DNA of 64,000 nt. It comes from Lachnospiraceae bacterium (lineage in GTDB: Bacteria > Bacillota > Clostridia > Lachnospirales > Lachnospiraceae). Of this stretch, positions 28,940 through 39,000 are shown piece after piece (position 1 is the stretch's first letter; each line of letters opens with the position of its first letter). Where the stretch lies: the NCBI GenBank assembly GCA_017935565.1, contig JAGBHK010000042.1, positions 33,789-97,788 on the forward strand. Reading direction: 5' to 3'. The position numbers and the translations under genes are program-made. The notes beneath the pieces are model-generated. The model was not told where the DNA came from, did no database searches, and was given only the letters and a program-made list of their open reading frames with translations.

Positions 28940-29707
28940 CTATTTCACAAGTTTTACAGCCAACTCCTGCTTTTTTTTCTTCATATAATATAAAATCAAA
29001 TCCCTAGCCTTCACCGCTTCAGATTTTTCAAGAGCAGGTACATCCTTTAAAGGATACTCCATACCAAGTGACTCATATTTAGGCACGCCCATTGTATGAT
29101 AAGGCAACACATCAAGTGCCTTTACATTATTGAGTTCACCCAAAAACTCACCTAATTCCTGCAAATATTCTTTTATATAAGTTATTCCTGGAACTGTTAC
29201 ATGACGTATCCATACAGGGAAATCAATTTCATTCAAGTATTTAGCAAAGTCAAGAATATTTTTATTCGACTGCCCTGTAAGTTTTTTATGTTCCTCATCT
29301 CTAATATGCTTTATATCAAGCATTATAAGGTCCGTATATTTCAAAAGTTTGTTAAGCTTGTCCATAAAATCCTGACTTTTTCTGTTAAACACCACTCCTG
29401 ATGTATCAATACAAGTATGAATATCTCTTTTTTTCGCTTTTTCAAACAACTCTATCATAAAATCCATCTGCCACATTGGTTCGCCACCAGTTACAGTAAG
29501 CCCACCACCTGTCAGATATGGTCTATAACTTTCATAATCATCTAATATTTCATCTGCAGTCTTCACCTCACCAATCTTTGGCTCCCATGTATCAGGGTTG
29601 TGACAATACTGACAACGCATTGGACATCCTTGAACAAAGACTACATATCTTACCCCTGGTCCATCAACTGTACCAAATGTTTCTATTGAATGTATGTATC
29701 CTTCCAT
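28940..29707 (-). CDS. pflA: Pyruvate formate-lyase activating enzyme
   Basis: 255-residue radical-SAM enzyme. The [4Fe-4S] motif is C28-x3-C32-x2-C35 in QGCPMRCQYCHNPD, followed by TGGGLTVTGGEP for SAM binding and DTSGV. It abstracts a hydrogen from the glycyl-radical glycine of pyruvate formate-lyase. Here that glycine is on the separate 80-residue protein encoded about 200 bp upstream. Length and motifs match PflA (about 245 residues). An AGGAG site precedes the ATG by four bases. Confidence 0.95.
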   Translation of the reverse strand: MEGYIHSIETFGTVDGPGVRYVVFVQGCPMRCQYCHNPDTWEPKIGEVKTADEILDDYESYRPYLTGGGLTVTGGEPMWQMDFMIELFEKAKKRDIHTCIDTSGVVFNRKSQDFMDKLNKLLKYTDLIMLDIKHIRDEEHKKLTGQSNKNILDFAKYLNEIDFPVWIRHVTVPGITYIKEYLQELGEFLGELNNVKALDVLPYHTMGVPKYESLGMEYPLKDVPALEKSEAVKARDLILYYMKKKKQELAVKLVK

Positions 29708-29861
29708 AGCTCTCTCCTGTTTTATCTATAATATAAATCAATTTGTTTTATCTAATTCTAACATTATTTATCCCATTAAACAACTGATATTTATTTCCTG
29801 TTAACCATTTATTTTTTATGATTACCTACAATCTGGTATACATTCATTGCCCGTTACACAC

Positions 29862-29893
29862 AAAAAGGACCATCGCTTATGCGACGGCCCTTT
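29862..29893 (-). terminator. Terminator after the split pfl operon
   Basis: Minus-strand stem AAAGGGCCGTCGC with its partner (two G-U/mismatch positions), 4-nt loop, then TTTTTGTG. Located 14 bp after the stop of the glycyl-radical gene, separating it from pflA. Confidence 0.8.
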
Positions 29894-29906
29894 AAATCAC
29901 TTTTTA

Positions 29907-30149
29907 TTAGATAGCTGCATGGAATGTACGTGAAATTACGTCATCCTGCTGTTCCTTTGTTAATTTAATGAAGTTTACAGCATATCCTGAAACACGGATT
30001 GTAAGCTGTGGATACTTCTCTGGATGCTGCTGAGCATCTAATAATGTTTCTCTAACGAGAACGTTTACATTTAAGTGATGGCCACCTTTTTCAATATAAC
30101 CATCAAGCATTGATACTAAGTTTGCTTTCTGCTGAGCTGTTACTACCAT
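29907..30149 (-). CDS. grcA-like: Stand-alone glycyl-radical domain of pyruvate formate-lyase
   Basis: 80 residues equivalent to the last domain of PFL. It contains [46 protein letters not shown] with the radical glycine Gly55, and the terminal [13 protein letters not shown]. Enterobacterial GrcA is an accessory copy that repairs damaged PFL, but here the neighbouring PFL gene lacks this domain, so the small protein should be essential for catalysis, as an obligate subunit. AGGAGG precedes its ATG and it is 29 bp after the PFL stop. Confidence 0.92.
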   Translation of the reverse strand: MVVTAQQKANLVSMLDGYIEKGGHHLNVNVLVRETLLDAQQHPEKYPQLTIRVSGYAVNFIKLTKEQQDDVISRTFHAAI

Positions 30150-30178
30150 AATATTTCCTCCTATTCTGATTTTTCTAA

Positions 30179-32302
30179 TTAAACATCAAGGTTAGGGATG
30201 TTACAAGCTGAGTTGCATCCGCAACCTTCTTCAATACCTGCAATCTGCTCTGGTGTAAGCTCGATATCGAGATCACCTGTTCCAACGAATAATGTGTCTT
30301 TACCTAAAGCATCTGGAAGGATTGTAAATGTATTAGAGATACCATCCTGTGCGTTTTCAAATGGAAGCTTAGCTACTGAAGATAATGAAGCTAAAGCACC
30401 ATGTGTATCACGTCCATGCATTGGGTTAGCACCTGGAGCCAATGGAACACCTGCTTTTCTACCGTCTGGTGTGCTACCTGTGTTCTTACCATAAGCAACG
30501 TTTGATGTAATTGTAAGGATAGATGTTGTAGGAATAGCATTTCTGTATGTTGGATGCTTTCTAATCATATCCATGAACTTGTTAACGATTTCAACTGCGA
30601 TAGAGTCAACTCTGTCATCGTTGTTACCATATTTAGGGAAATCACCTTCGATTTCGTAATCAACTACGATACCCTGTTCATTTCTTACTGTCTTAACCTT
30701 AGCATACTTGATAGCACTAAGTGAGTCAGCAACAACTGAAAGACCAGCGATACCTGTTGCGAACCATCTCTTAACTTCCTTATCATGAAGAGCTAACTGA
30801 ATCTTTTCGTAGCAGTACTTGTCATGCATGTAGTGGATAACATTTAATGTTTCTACATATAAGCCTGCTAACCAATCCATCATATCTGTATATCTTTCCA
30901 TTACTTCATCGTAATCTAAGTATTCAGATGTGATTGGTCTGTACTTAGGACCTACCTGTTCGAATAATTTTTCATCAACACCACCGTTGATAGCGTATAA
31001 TAAACATTTTGCAAGGTTTGCTCTAGCTCCGAAGAACTGCATTTCCTTACCAACCTTCATTGAAGATACGCAACAAGCGATAGCGTAATCATCACCATGA
31101 GTTACTCTCATCATATCATCATTTTCATACTGAATAGCTGATGACTTGATTGACATTTCTGCACAGTAGTTCTTCCAGTTCTGTGGAAGGTTCTTTGCCC
31201 AAAGTACTATCATATTTGGTTCTGGAGATGTACCTAAGTTATCTAATGTATTTAAGTATCTGAATGATGTCTTTGTTACAAGTGTTCTACCATCGATACC
31301 CATACCACCAAGTGATTCTGTTACCCATGTTGGGTCACCAGCGAATAATGCATTGTATTCTGGAATACGAGCGAATCTAACCATTCTAAGTTTCATAATG
31401 AAATGGTCAATCATTTCCTGAATCTGTTCTTCTGTATACTTACCAGCTGCTAAGTCTCTTTCAATATAAATATCAAGGAATGTAGCTGTACGTCCAAGTG
31501 ACATAGCTGCACCATTCTGTTCCTTAACTGCTGCAAGGTATCCGAAATATGTCCACTGGATAGCTTCTTTAGCATCAGCTGCTGGTTTAGAAATATCGTA
31601 ACCATAGATTTCACCGAGTTTCTTTAACTCATTAAGAGCTTTAATCTGCTCAGCAAGTTCTTCTCTATCTCTAACGATATGTTCTGTCATATCACCAACT
31701 ACTGAATTAAACTGATTCTTCTTATCTTCGATAAGTAAATCAACACCGTATAATGCTACTCTTCTGTAGTCGCCGATGATACGTCCTCTACCATAAGCAT
31801 CTGGAAGACCTGTGATGATGTGAGCATGTCTAGCTGCCTTCATCTCTGGTGTGTATACATCGAATACACCCTGATTGTGTGTCTTTCTCCAGTTCATAAA
31901 TACATTTATAATTTCAGGATCTACTTCGTAACCATATGACTTACATGCTGTTACAGCTGTTCTAATACCACCAAATGGCATAAATGCTCTCTTGAGTGGC
32001 TTATCTGTCTGGAAACCAACGATCTGTTCTGTGTCCTTGTTTAAGTAAGCTGCACCGTGTGAAACGATTGTTGATGGAATCTTTGTATCCATATCAATAA
32101 CACCACCGTTTTCGCGTTCCTGCTTACTAAGTTCCATTACCTGTGCCCATAAATCTGTTGTTGCTTTTGTTGGACCAGCAAGGAATGATTCATCACCTTC
32201 ATATGGTGTGTAGTTAAGCTGAATGAAATCTCTTACATTTACTTCAGAAGACCATTTACCCTCTTTAAATCCATTCCACTGTGGCTGCATTTCTTTGTTC
32301 AT
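30179..32302 (-). CDS. pflB: Pyruvate formate-lyase catalytic subunit lacking the glycyl-radical domain
   Basis: 707 residues (E. coli PFL is 760). Converts pyruvate and CoA to formate and acetyl-CoA. Catalytic Cys410-Cys411 are in AIACCVSS, and PFL blocks such as [30 protein letters not shown] and [17 protein letters not shown] are present. After ILPDALGKD, where normal PFL continues into the radical domain, this protein instead has an acidic stretch ([16 protein letters not shown]) and a Cys-rich tail CGCNSAC (Cys694, Cys696, Cys700), then stops. The missing domain is the next gene. The tail could dock the subunit or bind metal; this is inference. Confidence 0.93.
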   Translation of the reverse strand: MNKEMQPQWNGFKEGKWSSEVNVRDFIQLNYTPYEGDESFLAGPTKATTDLWAQVMELSKQERENGGVIDMDTKIPSTIVSHGAAYLNKDTEQIVGFQTDKPLKRAFMPFGGIRTAVTACKSYGYEVDPEIINVFMNWRKTHNQGVFDVYTPEMKAARHAHIITGLPDAYGRGRIIGDYRRVALYGVDLLIEDKKNQFNSVVGDMTEHIVRDREELAEQIKALNELKKLGEIYGYDISKPAADAKEAIQWTYFGYLAAVKEQNGAAMSLGRTATFLDIYIERDLAAGKYTEEQIQEMIDHFIMKLRMVRFARIPEYNALFAGDPTWVTESLGGMGIDGRTLVTKTSFRYLNTLDNLGTSPEPNMIVLWAKNLPQNWKNYCAEMSIKSSAIQYENDDMMRVTHGDDYAIACCVSSMKVGKEMQFFGARANLAKCLLYAINGGVDEKLFEQVGPKYRPITSEYLDYDEVMERYTDMMDWLAGLYVETLNVIHYMHDKYCYEKIQLALHDKEVKRWFATGIAGLSVVADSLSAIKYAKVKTVRNEQGIVVDYEIEGDFPKYGNNDDRVDSIAVEIVNKFMDMIRKHPTYRNAIPTTSILTITSNVAYGKNTGSTPDGRKAGVPLAPGANPMHGRDTHGALASLSSVAKLPFENAQDGISNTFTILPDALGKDTLFVGTGDLDIELTPEQIAGIEEGCGCNSACNIPNLDV

Positions 32303-32351
32303 TTTTTTACTTCCTCCTGTTATATTTTTGCTCGCGCAATTTTATATTAAA

Positions 32352-32380
32352 ATTATAAAAAAATACTGTATACAAGTCAA
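32352..32380 (-). promoter_or_regulatory. pfl promoter
   Basis: TTGACT (32380-32375), 17-bp spacer, TATAAT (32357-32352) on the minus strand, about 50 bp upstream of the pflB ATG. Near-consensus, fitting high expression. Confidence 0.85.
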
Positions 32381-32419
32381 TAGATTGCTTTGTACTTTTA
32401 AAAAAACATTCCAGCGAGC

Positions 32420-32573
32420 AAATGTGGGATGAAAATTATATTGAGCCAGCACCAAAGGTGCGTTGCCTATCAATTGAAAAGTCTCAAAAACAAGCTTGTT
32501 TGTTTTTGAGGCTTCTTAATTGATGGCAGGTGCATAGCACCTATATGCTCAATATAATTTTCATCCCACATTT
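32420..32573. repeat. 154-bp palindromic element with nested hairpins (MITE-like or structured RNA)
   Basis: Outer arms 32420-32446 and 32547-32573 are a perfect 27-bp inverted repeat. Inside are hairpins GCACC-AAA-GGTGC (32449-32461) and AGGTGC-ATA-GCACCT (32528-32542) and a long central hairpin (32465-32527) built on CTCAAAAACA / TGTTTTTGAG and ATCAATT / AATTGAT. The element is bordered by GCGAGC on both sides (32414-32419 and 32575-32580), a possible 6-bp target duplication. It lies directly upstream of the pfl promoter. No reading frame for a transposase is present. Confidence 0.8.
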
Positions 32574-32590
32574 CGCGAGCCCCCCTAAGT

Positions 32591-32621
32591 GGAATAGGAA
32601 TCGCAACGCGATTCCTATTCC
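32591..32621. terminator. 14-bp perfect hairpin between the coiled-coil gene and the palindromic element
   Basis: GGAATAGGAATCGC, loop AAC, exact complement. It follows the stop of the 406-residue gene by 13 bp on the minus strand but lacks a T-run in that direction, so termination strength is uncertain. Confidence 0.5.
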
Positions 32622-32634
32622 TTTCCTTTTCCCT

Positions 32635-33855
32635 TTAATACCTATCAAGCACTGCCATTATTTCAGCAGCCAACTCCGGTCTTTTTTTCATAACATTTTT
32701 AACTTGAGCTTTATACCTATCAACTGTATTCATATTAAATTCAATAGACTTTCTCAACTTCTGTCTTCGAACATTTAGTGTGTGTCTAATTTCTGTCATT
32801 TCTCTGCCCTCTAAAATAGCATCAACCTGCGCTGGCCATACAGATGCATCGAAAATATGAAGCCCGTTCAAAAAATCTTCCATAGCTGCAATTGTTTTAT
32901 ATAACTCATCATTATTTTTTTCATAAGCTTCCTGTTCTTTTTTTACGCTAAGATATAACGACCACATTTCTGCTAATTCATACGAATTTTTCACGCCATT
33001 TTTCTCATAGGTATAATCTAAAATACTTTGCGCATTTACAAAGCGAAGCCTATATTTATTTAATAATCGCACGGCTTTTTGGCGTTTCATACCAACGATT
33101 TTCATTTCTTTATAATATTTCTGATTAAGTACCAACACCACTGCAAATGACGCAACAGCAATCATTACAGTCCCATAAATTGGAACTCTCATGTCCATAT
33201 CCATATAGAAATGTGCCATAAATAAAGCCACAATTATAATTCCCATAGTTAAAAGCAGTATTTTAAAAATGCTCTTAACAACATTTATCATTCTTACCGC
33301 ATAGGCTTCTTCCTGACGCAATGCAAACTTCTCGCCTTCAATATTATGCAAATCCATCTTTATCTGCTGACATAAATCTTCACTTTCCTTCATTTCCTTT
33401 AGGATAGTAGGCATCTTGTCTTCATTTTGTTGCATATAAAGATATTTATCACCAGGCATCTTTGTAGTAAATTGCTTTAACTCTTTTTTTCCTTCATTGA
33501 GAGTCTTTATTCTTTTTGCATAATAATGTAAATCCCTCTTCTTATCTCCTTCCAAACTTTCAATAGTTTGGATATCATTGAGGTAATTGTTAACCATTGC
33601 ATATTCTTGTTTCGCATCATCAATACGTTTCGAACACGCTGCCATTTGTTCACAACAATTTTCAATATAAGAAGTTTTATCAATATTTCTAGAATCCTTT
33701 TCTTCTTCTAAAACCTCTTCAATAATCCCTTTATCAATAGAAAGATAAACTGCATCTTCATCTACATAATCTAAAGAATACTCATTTTCAGAAAAATCCA
33801 GCTCTTCGATTTCTTCTTTCTTTTTTCTTCCAAACAACCAACCCAAGTCATTCAC
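32635..33855 (-). CDS. Membrane coiled-coil protein, last gene of the rarA-linked operon
   Basis: 406 residues. An acidic N-terminal region (about 15-60), a long coiled coil (about 65-180), two transmembrane helices (about 195-217 and 224-244), and a second coiled coil (about 250-390). The topology puts both coiled coils on the cytoplasmic side. The N-terminal LGWLFGRKKK is basic and may also contact membrane. I do not recognise a family. It begins 9 bp after the TPR gene and probably anchors the soluble partners of the operon to the membrane. Its stop is followed by strong palindromes. Confidence 0.7.
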   Translation of the reverse strand: MNDLGWLFGRKKKEEIEELDFSENEYSLDYVDEDAVYLSIDKGIIEEVLEEEKDSRNIDKTSYIENCCEQMAACSKRIDDAKQEYAMVNNYLNDIQTIESLEGDKKRDLHYYAKRIKTLNEGKKELKQFTTKMPGDKYLYMQQNEDKMPTILKEMKESEDLCQQIKMDLHNIEGEKFALRQEEAYAVRMINVVKSIFKILLLTMGIIIVALFMAHFYMDMDMRVPIYGTVMIAVASFAVVLVLNQKYYKEMKIVGMKRQKAVRLLNKYRLRFVNAQSILDYTYEKNGVKNSYELAEMWSLYLSVKKEQEAYEKNNDELYKTIAAMEDFLNGLHIFDASVWPAQVDAILEGREMTEIRHTLNVRRQKLRKSIEFNMNTVDRYKAQVKNVMKKRPELAAEIMAVLDRY

Positions 33856-33864
33856 CGACCTTTC

Positions 33865-34698
33865 TTACGCATCAATAGCCTTTCTATAATCTTCCTTCCA
33901 TCCTGAAAGGATATGCGTAATATTCTCATAATACAAATTCAAACTCTTTTTACTATCATACTTAAACTGTTCTGTAAACTGCTTATATTTATCGCTACTT
34001 CTAACCATTTTGTTTACATTAGAAAATGCCAGTTTGTATTCATTTACAATTTCCTCATCAATATGATATCTGCTAGTTATCAAATGCAACCTTTCTTCAT
34101 CCCCTAGCATCATAAGTGCACACACGAGGAAGTCTCTATATTCTTCAATTGGATCAATATCATAAGCCATTTCGAAATATTCTGCTGCCTTGTCATACAT
34201 GAACAATTCTGTGTATATTACGCCAATATTACTTTTAACACTAGCATTAAATTGCAACGACATTATTTCTTCTTTATTATCCAAAATACTTTTATAAATA
34301 GCCATTGCTGATTTTAACTTTCCTGCCTTAACCATCATATCAGCTCTTGCTTTCATTCTTTCTTTAACAGATGTACTATCAAGATATGCCAATGTGGTTT
34401 CAAATTTTTTCAACTCATCAGTACTATAAAAATAAGCACTTTCCAACACACGCATTATAAACGTTCTCAATGGTTGCTTATGAGCAATGCATTCTTTTAT
34501 CTTTTGAGCCAATGAAACCTGTTCAAGTTCATTTTCACAAAACATAATAAATTTTTCATCAAAAAAATCCGCAGTTATCATATATGTATAATTATATAAA
34601 TAATAACAAAGTTCTTCTAAATTGTAGATTCTAATAGAACCATTTTCTACATACAACGGATTTACTGCCTGCTTTGTACACAATAATAATCCACTCAC
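33865..34698 (-). CDS. TPR-like helical-repeat protein
   Basis: 277 residues. The N-terminal part (SGLLLCTKQAVNPLYVENGSIRIYNLEELCYYLYN) is a short conserved-looking block, followed by TPR-type repeats such as KAGKLKSAMAIYKSILDNKEE and SNIGVIYTELFMYDKAAEYFEMAYDIDP. No catalytic motif; a protein-interaction role is likely. I start it at GTG 34698, seven bases after AAGGAGG and 14 bp after the actin-like gene stop; the upstream ATG overlaps the ribosome site. It is the fourth gene of the rarA-led operon. Confidence 0.75.
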   Translation of the reverse strand: MSGLLLCTKQAVNPLYVENGSIRIYNLEELCYYLYNYTYMITADFFDEKFIMFCENELEQVSLAQKIKECIAHKQPLRTFIMRVLESAYFYSTDELKKFETTLAYLDSTSVKERMKARADMMVKAGKLKSAMAIYKSILDNKEEIMSLQFNASVKSNIGVIYTELFMYDKAAEYFEMAYDIDPIEEYRDFLVCALMMLGDEERLHLITSRYHIDEEIVNEYKLAFSNVNKMVRSSDKYKQFTEQFKYDSKKSLNLYYENITHILSGWKEDYRKAIDA

Positions 34699-34711
34699 AC
34701 TGACACCTCCT

Positions 34712-36019
34712 TTATCCAAAAAGTTCTTCTGTATTTATTGTTTCTTTCACAATCATTCCTGATGTTTTAAAGAAATCTCCAAAACCTAAATCTTTTACCA
34801 CAACATCAAATACTGTATCATTAACAAAGCTTAAAAGTATTTCAACTCTAGTCGCTTTATTGACGCGCTTTGGAAACGGACTAACATCAATATCCACATG
34901 TTTAACCGCTCCATTGTCAACCGACGACACCAACAGACGAATTTTATCTACATTATCCAATATACATGTTGTCTTCACACCAGCCTCATACCAATTAGTT
35001 CCAGCTTTAGATAATGCAACAGACATCTGTCTTTCCTTATGATTAATAACAATACCAACGTTTGCTTTAGTTCTTCCCTCGCAAGCGAAAATATATTCTG
35101 TATCAGTTATGTTATTGTATCTTTTCAAAGCACCATAACACGCGCCTTTAACAAATAAATTATAACCTTTAAATACTCGTCTTCTATTACATATTTCTTT
35201 GATAGACTTATCTGCCCATTCATCATAGAATCCAACACCAGTTAAAAAAACAGTAGAAATAATATTTTTTCCAAACTTTTCTTGGACAAGACGTAAAAAC
35301 TTATCGTCCAATCTCTCTTTATCTGCTGGCGAGCTAAGATAAGACATGTCCATAAGTTTAGAAAAATCTTCCTCTTCAACTGTTATAATTCCCGGAACAC
35401 GATTTTTAATAGTCTTAAGTCTACGATATTTAAAATGATGATTACTAAAGTCAAACAATACAACATCATTAACCCATAATTCACGCTTTTGATTAATTAC
35501 ATAATATATAAACGCTTCAGTATGGCTCAACATTCTAATGTTTTCATCCCTGTAACCCATTATTCTAAGCTTACCTATAATAGTATCGACAACATTTTTT
35601 TCTGTTTCCTCAACTGTAACAGCAATATGACTAACACTATCATATTCTAATATAGTTTTAGCCTTATCCATAACTAACTCAAGGTAAATTGCCAATAACT
35701 CTTTTGCCTTATACTCTTTGTCTTCTATCGTGTAGGTACCTTTATTTTTTACTGCTTCTAATAGATTATCAATATAGTTTGCACCATTATCCTCATCCTT
35801 TGCTCTAAAAGAAGCTTCTTCACCTATACACCATTCTTGAACATTTTTCATCTTATACATACAAGTAGGTATAAGGTATCTGTTTTCTTCTTTGGACATA
35901 CTCATAGAATCTGGCTCCGCCATACCAGGTGCCGAATACCCAACCAAAGTGTAATCCTTTGAAATATCAATACCTAAAGCAGATATATTAAGTTGTTTCT
36001 TTAAAACTAAATTTTCCAC
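34712..36019 (-). CDS. Actin/Hsp70-fold protein (DUF5716-like)
   Basis: 435 residues. The opening ALGIDISKDYTLVGYS resembles phosphate-1 of the actin/Hsp70 ATPase fold, and VLFDFSNHHFKYRRL resembles phosphate-2; VFLTGVGFYDEWADKSIKEICNRRRVFKGYNLFVKGACYGAL matches the adenosine-site end of FtsA/MreB/Hsp70-type proteins. The DG of the usual GTD/DGT motifs is changed, so ATP hydrolysis may be slow or lost. From memory, Lachnospiraceae proteins annotated DUF5716 look like this. It is 14 bp downstream of the 1192-residue gene and upstream of TPR and membrane proteins, suggesting a filament or chaperone-like assembly. Confidence 0.72.
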   Translation of the reverse strand: MENLVLKKQLNISALGIDISKDYTLVGYSAPGMAEPDSMSMSKEENRYLIPTCMYKMKNVQEWCIGEEASFRAKDEDNGANYIDNLLEAVKNKGTYTIEDKEYKAKELLAIYLELVMDKAKTILEYDSVSHIAVTVEETEKNVVDTIIGKLRIMGYRDENIRMLSHTEAFIYYVINQKRELWVNDVVLFDFSNHHFKYRRLKTIKNRVPGIITVEEEDFSKLMDMSYLSSPADKERLDDKFLRLVQEKFGKNIISTVFLTGVGFYDEWADKSIKEICNRRRVFKGYNLFVKGACYGALKRYNNITDTEYIFACEGRTKANVGIVINHKERQMSVALSKAGTNWYEAGVKTTCILDNVDKIRLLVSSVDNGAVKHVDIDVSPFPKRVNKATRVEILLSFVNDTVFDVVVKDLGFGDFFKTSGMIVKETINTEELFG

Positions 36020-36033
36020 TTTTTCTCTCCTGT

Positions 36034-39000
36034 TTACTTAAATCTAAACATTTCTTCATTTAATTTACCGTATGCATAAAAATCAGATGCAAGTTCTAAA
36101 AGGGTTGTACCTTCTGAAACTTCCTTGCACAAAATCATACTATTAATCATACCGTATCTTGTATCATTTCGAACGATTTCCTCTTCACCCATAGAAATAT
36201 TTTTACTTTCAGAAACATTTTTTTCATCTACATTTTCCTCTGAAATATAATATTTCAATGTTTCTCCGTAAAACATCACCTGTGAAAATACATAAACGCC
36301 ATGACAAACTTCCTGCATTTCCTTAACAATATAATTCTGCTCGTTATGGTCACCTTTTTCAAGAATATAGTGAATGAACACTCTTCCTGCAGGTGTTGTC
36401 CTATATTCAATAATAAATATATCCTGCATACTTTCCGGAAGTGCAAAATATTTTTCAAATTTCTTATAGAAATTGAACCTTTTCCCCTTCTCACACATAC
36501 ATTCAATGATATCTTCACATATTTCAATCGTATCGCCTTCGATTTCAATATCCGAACAATACTTTAAATATGCCAATTTACAAATATCTATAAGGTCTTC
36601 ATTTTCTTCGATTGCCCTTCTAATATGAGTAAATATATTTTCATCAATAACCACTTCTTTAGAGAAATAATCATACGCCTTACTTACAAGAACAGCCTTT
36701 TTAACCTTATAGTTGGCACCTTTCTTGCAATAATCATCAAATACTTTTCCAATATGCGAAGAACATTCTCCAGTAAAGAGAATCTGCGAAATAACCCTTT
36801 CATCCAATTCTCTACTCTCACACTGGAAATTATTGCAAGCCTTCCAAACATCAAGCATTTCTTTGGTTGTTGCATTGTAATTTTGGCTAATATAATTCAA
36901 TGTATTCTCATTGTATTTTCCATGTTTATAGGCATAAACAGCCATATCTGTCAATGATGTATTACTTTCCATACCTCTTTCAATAAGTTTCGAACAGCAT
37001 TTCATAACTCTTCCAGGCTCAATATTACCATATCCAAAGTCACACATCATCTGATATGCTTTTTCAAACATACCTCTAACTATTGCAAGTTCAATAATCT
37101 TAATTTTAGATTCATTGGTAAGTCCTGTAATATCAACACTTTCCAAGTATGTATCTACTACATCACCATCATAATTAAGTGCGTAATAATCGACTATTTC
37201 CTTTTCAATAATCAGCCTGTATCTTTCTTTTATTCCTTCTAAATTAGAAACAAACTTCAACACAGAGGCTGAATTACCATTTGATATGCCATAATTCAAA
37301 TATTTGTCGCAAAAATATAAGAGTATGCCATCATTTTTAACCGAAATATCAAAGCACAACTGCATAAGATTGTCCAAACGCAACAATCTGATAACTTCAC
37401 CATGCATATCTCCCACATATCTATTGCCAAATAAATCCACATAAACAAGGACGGTATCTTCAGTATACATAGTTACATATGCTTTATTTCCGATTACAGG
37501 TACCACTTCTCCTTTTTCTAGTTCTTTGTGATACACTACCACTTCCTTTACATATGGATTCTTGCACTTAACAAGATATGTATTAATAATCTGAGGAATA
37601 TTATTTGCCATTTGAGGGTCAATGATTGATGGTCTCAAAAATTCATTATATATAACACTGTAATTTTCATCAATCTTACCATTTAACACACCGTCAATAG
37701 CAAACAATTCCATTTGCTTCTCGTAAATATCATAAATACTTCTAATTTCATCTTTGTGTTCAATTACATTTCTATACAATGCAGCCAAACGACGACTTGA
37801 AATATTTCTGCCAGCTAAAACACCATTTTCGGAATTTAAATCATTGTATGTAAAGTACAACAAAATAACCTGCGGAATAAGTTCGTCATAATCATCAGGC
37901 AATGTCTGTAAATAATATTCATACAATCCCGTAACTTTAATGCCATTTTCAACAGCTTTGTTATACCACTCAAAATAATTCTTCTCGCTCTTATTTGAAC
38001 GTATAAGCATTTGCACAATCGATTCTAATATTTGATTGTCTTTATATGAATCATACAAAGATGTCATAACTCTAAATAACTTTTTATTGAGTTTCTTTTC
38101 TTTCATAAGAAGTTCAGAAACTTGTTTCGCAAGTCTTTTATTTATAGCATTATATTTCGCACCAAATAGTAATATTTGAATCTCAAAGTCATTTAATATA
38201 CGCAAATACTCTGGGTATTCATTGAACACATTTAATGCTTCATAATACATCAAAGGAGTTCTCATACCATTTGCATATTGTTCTTTTATTCTGGTTAATT
38301 TTAAACTAATATTTGTATCATAAGCCTCATTAAGGTATAACAATATCCATAAAACTTTCCAGTTATCATATCCTTCTCTATAGTATTGGTCTACCTTTTT
38401 TAACATTTCAGCAGTAAATATTGGATCTCTTTTTTCAATTGTACGAATATATAAATAATAACAATACAATTCTATATTCTCGTTGCGTTTTTCCAACAAT
38501 TCTTCCGCAACATTTTCTAAAAGCCACGAACTTTCAGTATCAAGACCTTTAGTAATATAAATTTGCGCAAGAAACAACTTAACAAACAAAGAATCATCCT
38601 TAATACTTCTTATTCTTCTAATCAAATCTAATGACTTTTCCTGCCATTCACTACTCTGAATTTTACGCAATCTAAATTCAATATATGCATTTTCCAACTC
38701 ACACATATATTTTTTTAACATAATGCTATTTTCATTACTTATGCAATTTTGCGACACTTTTATCTCAAGTTTCAATTCATGAGCGTAATTCTTAAAAATA
38801 ATCTCGCCGTAGTTATTACCATTATGAAGCTTATCTGCGCATATTACATAATTAAATTCATAATTGCTTCCAGCAAAATCCAATGTGGAAATCGATTTTT
38901 TATCCACACTGATAAAATCTCCTTTTACTTCCACATCAAAGTTAGCATATCCCCAATTATTCTTAGAAAGAATAACCGTATCACCAAAATTTGCAGTTAT

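Noticed and set aside
30150-30250. Split PFL caused by a frameshift
   Set aside because: The large subunit has an additional 35-residue tail and the small gene its own AGGAGG and ATG; no single indel would restore the standard protein.
32420-32573. Simple intrinsic terminator
   Set aside because: Too long and multi-branched and no T-run after the outer arms in either direction.
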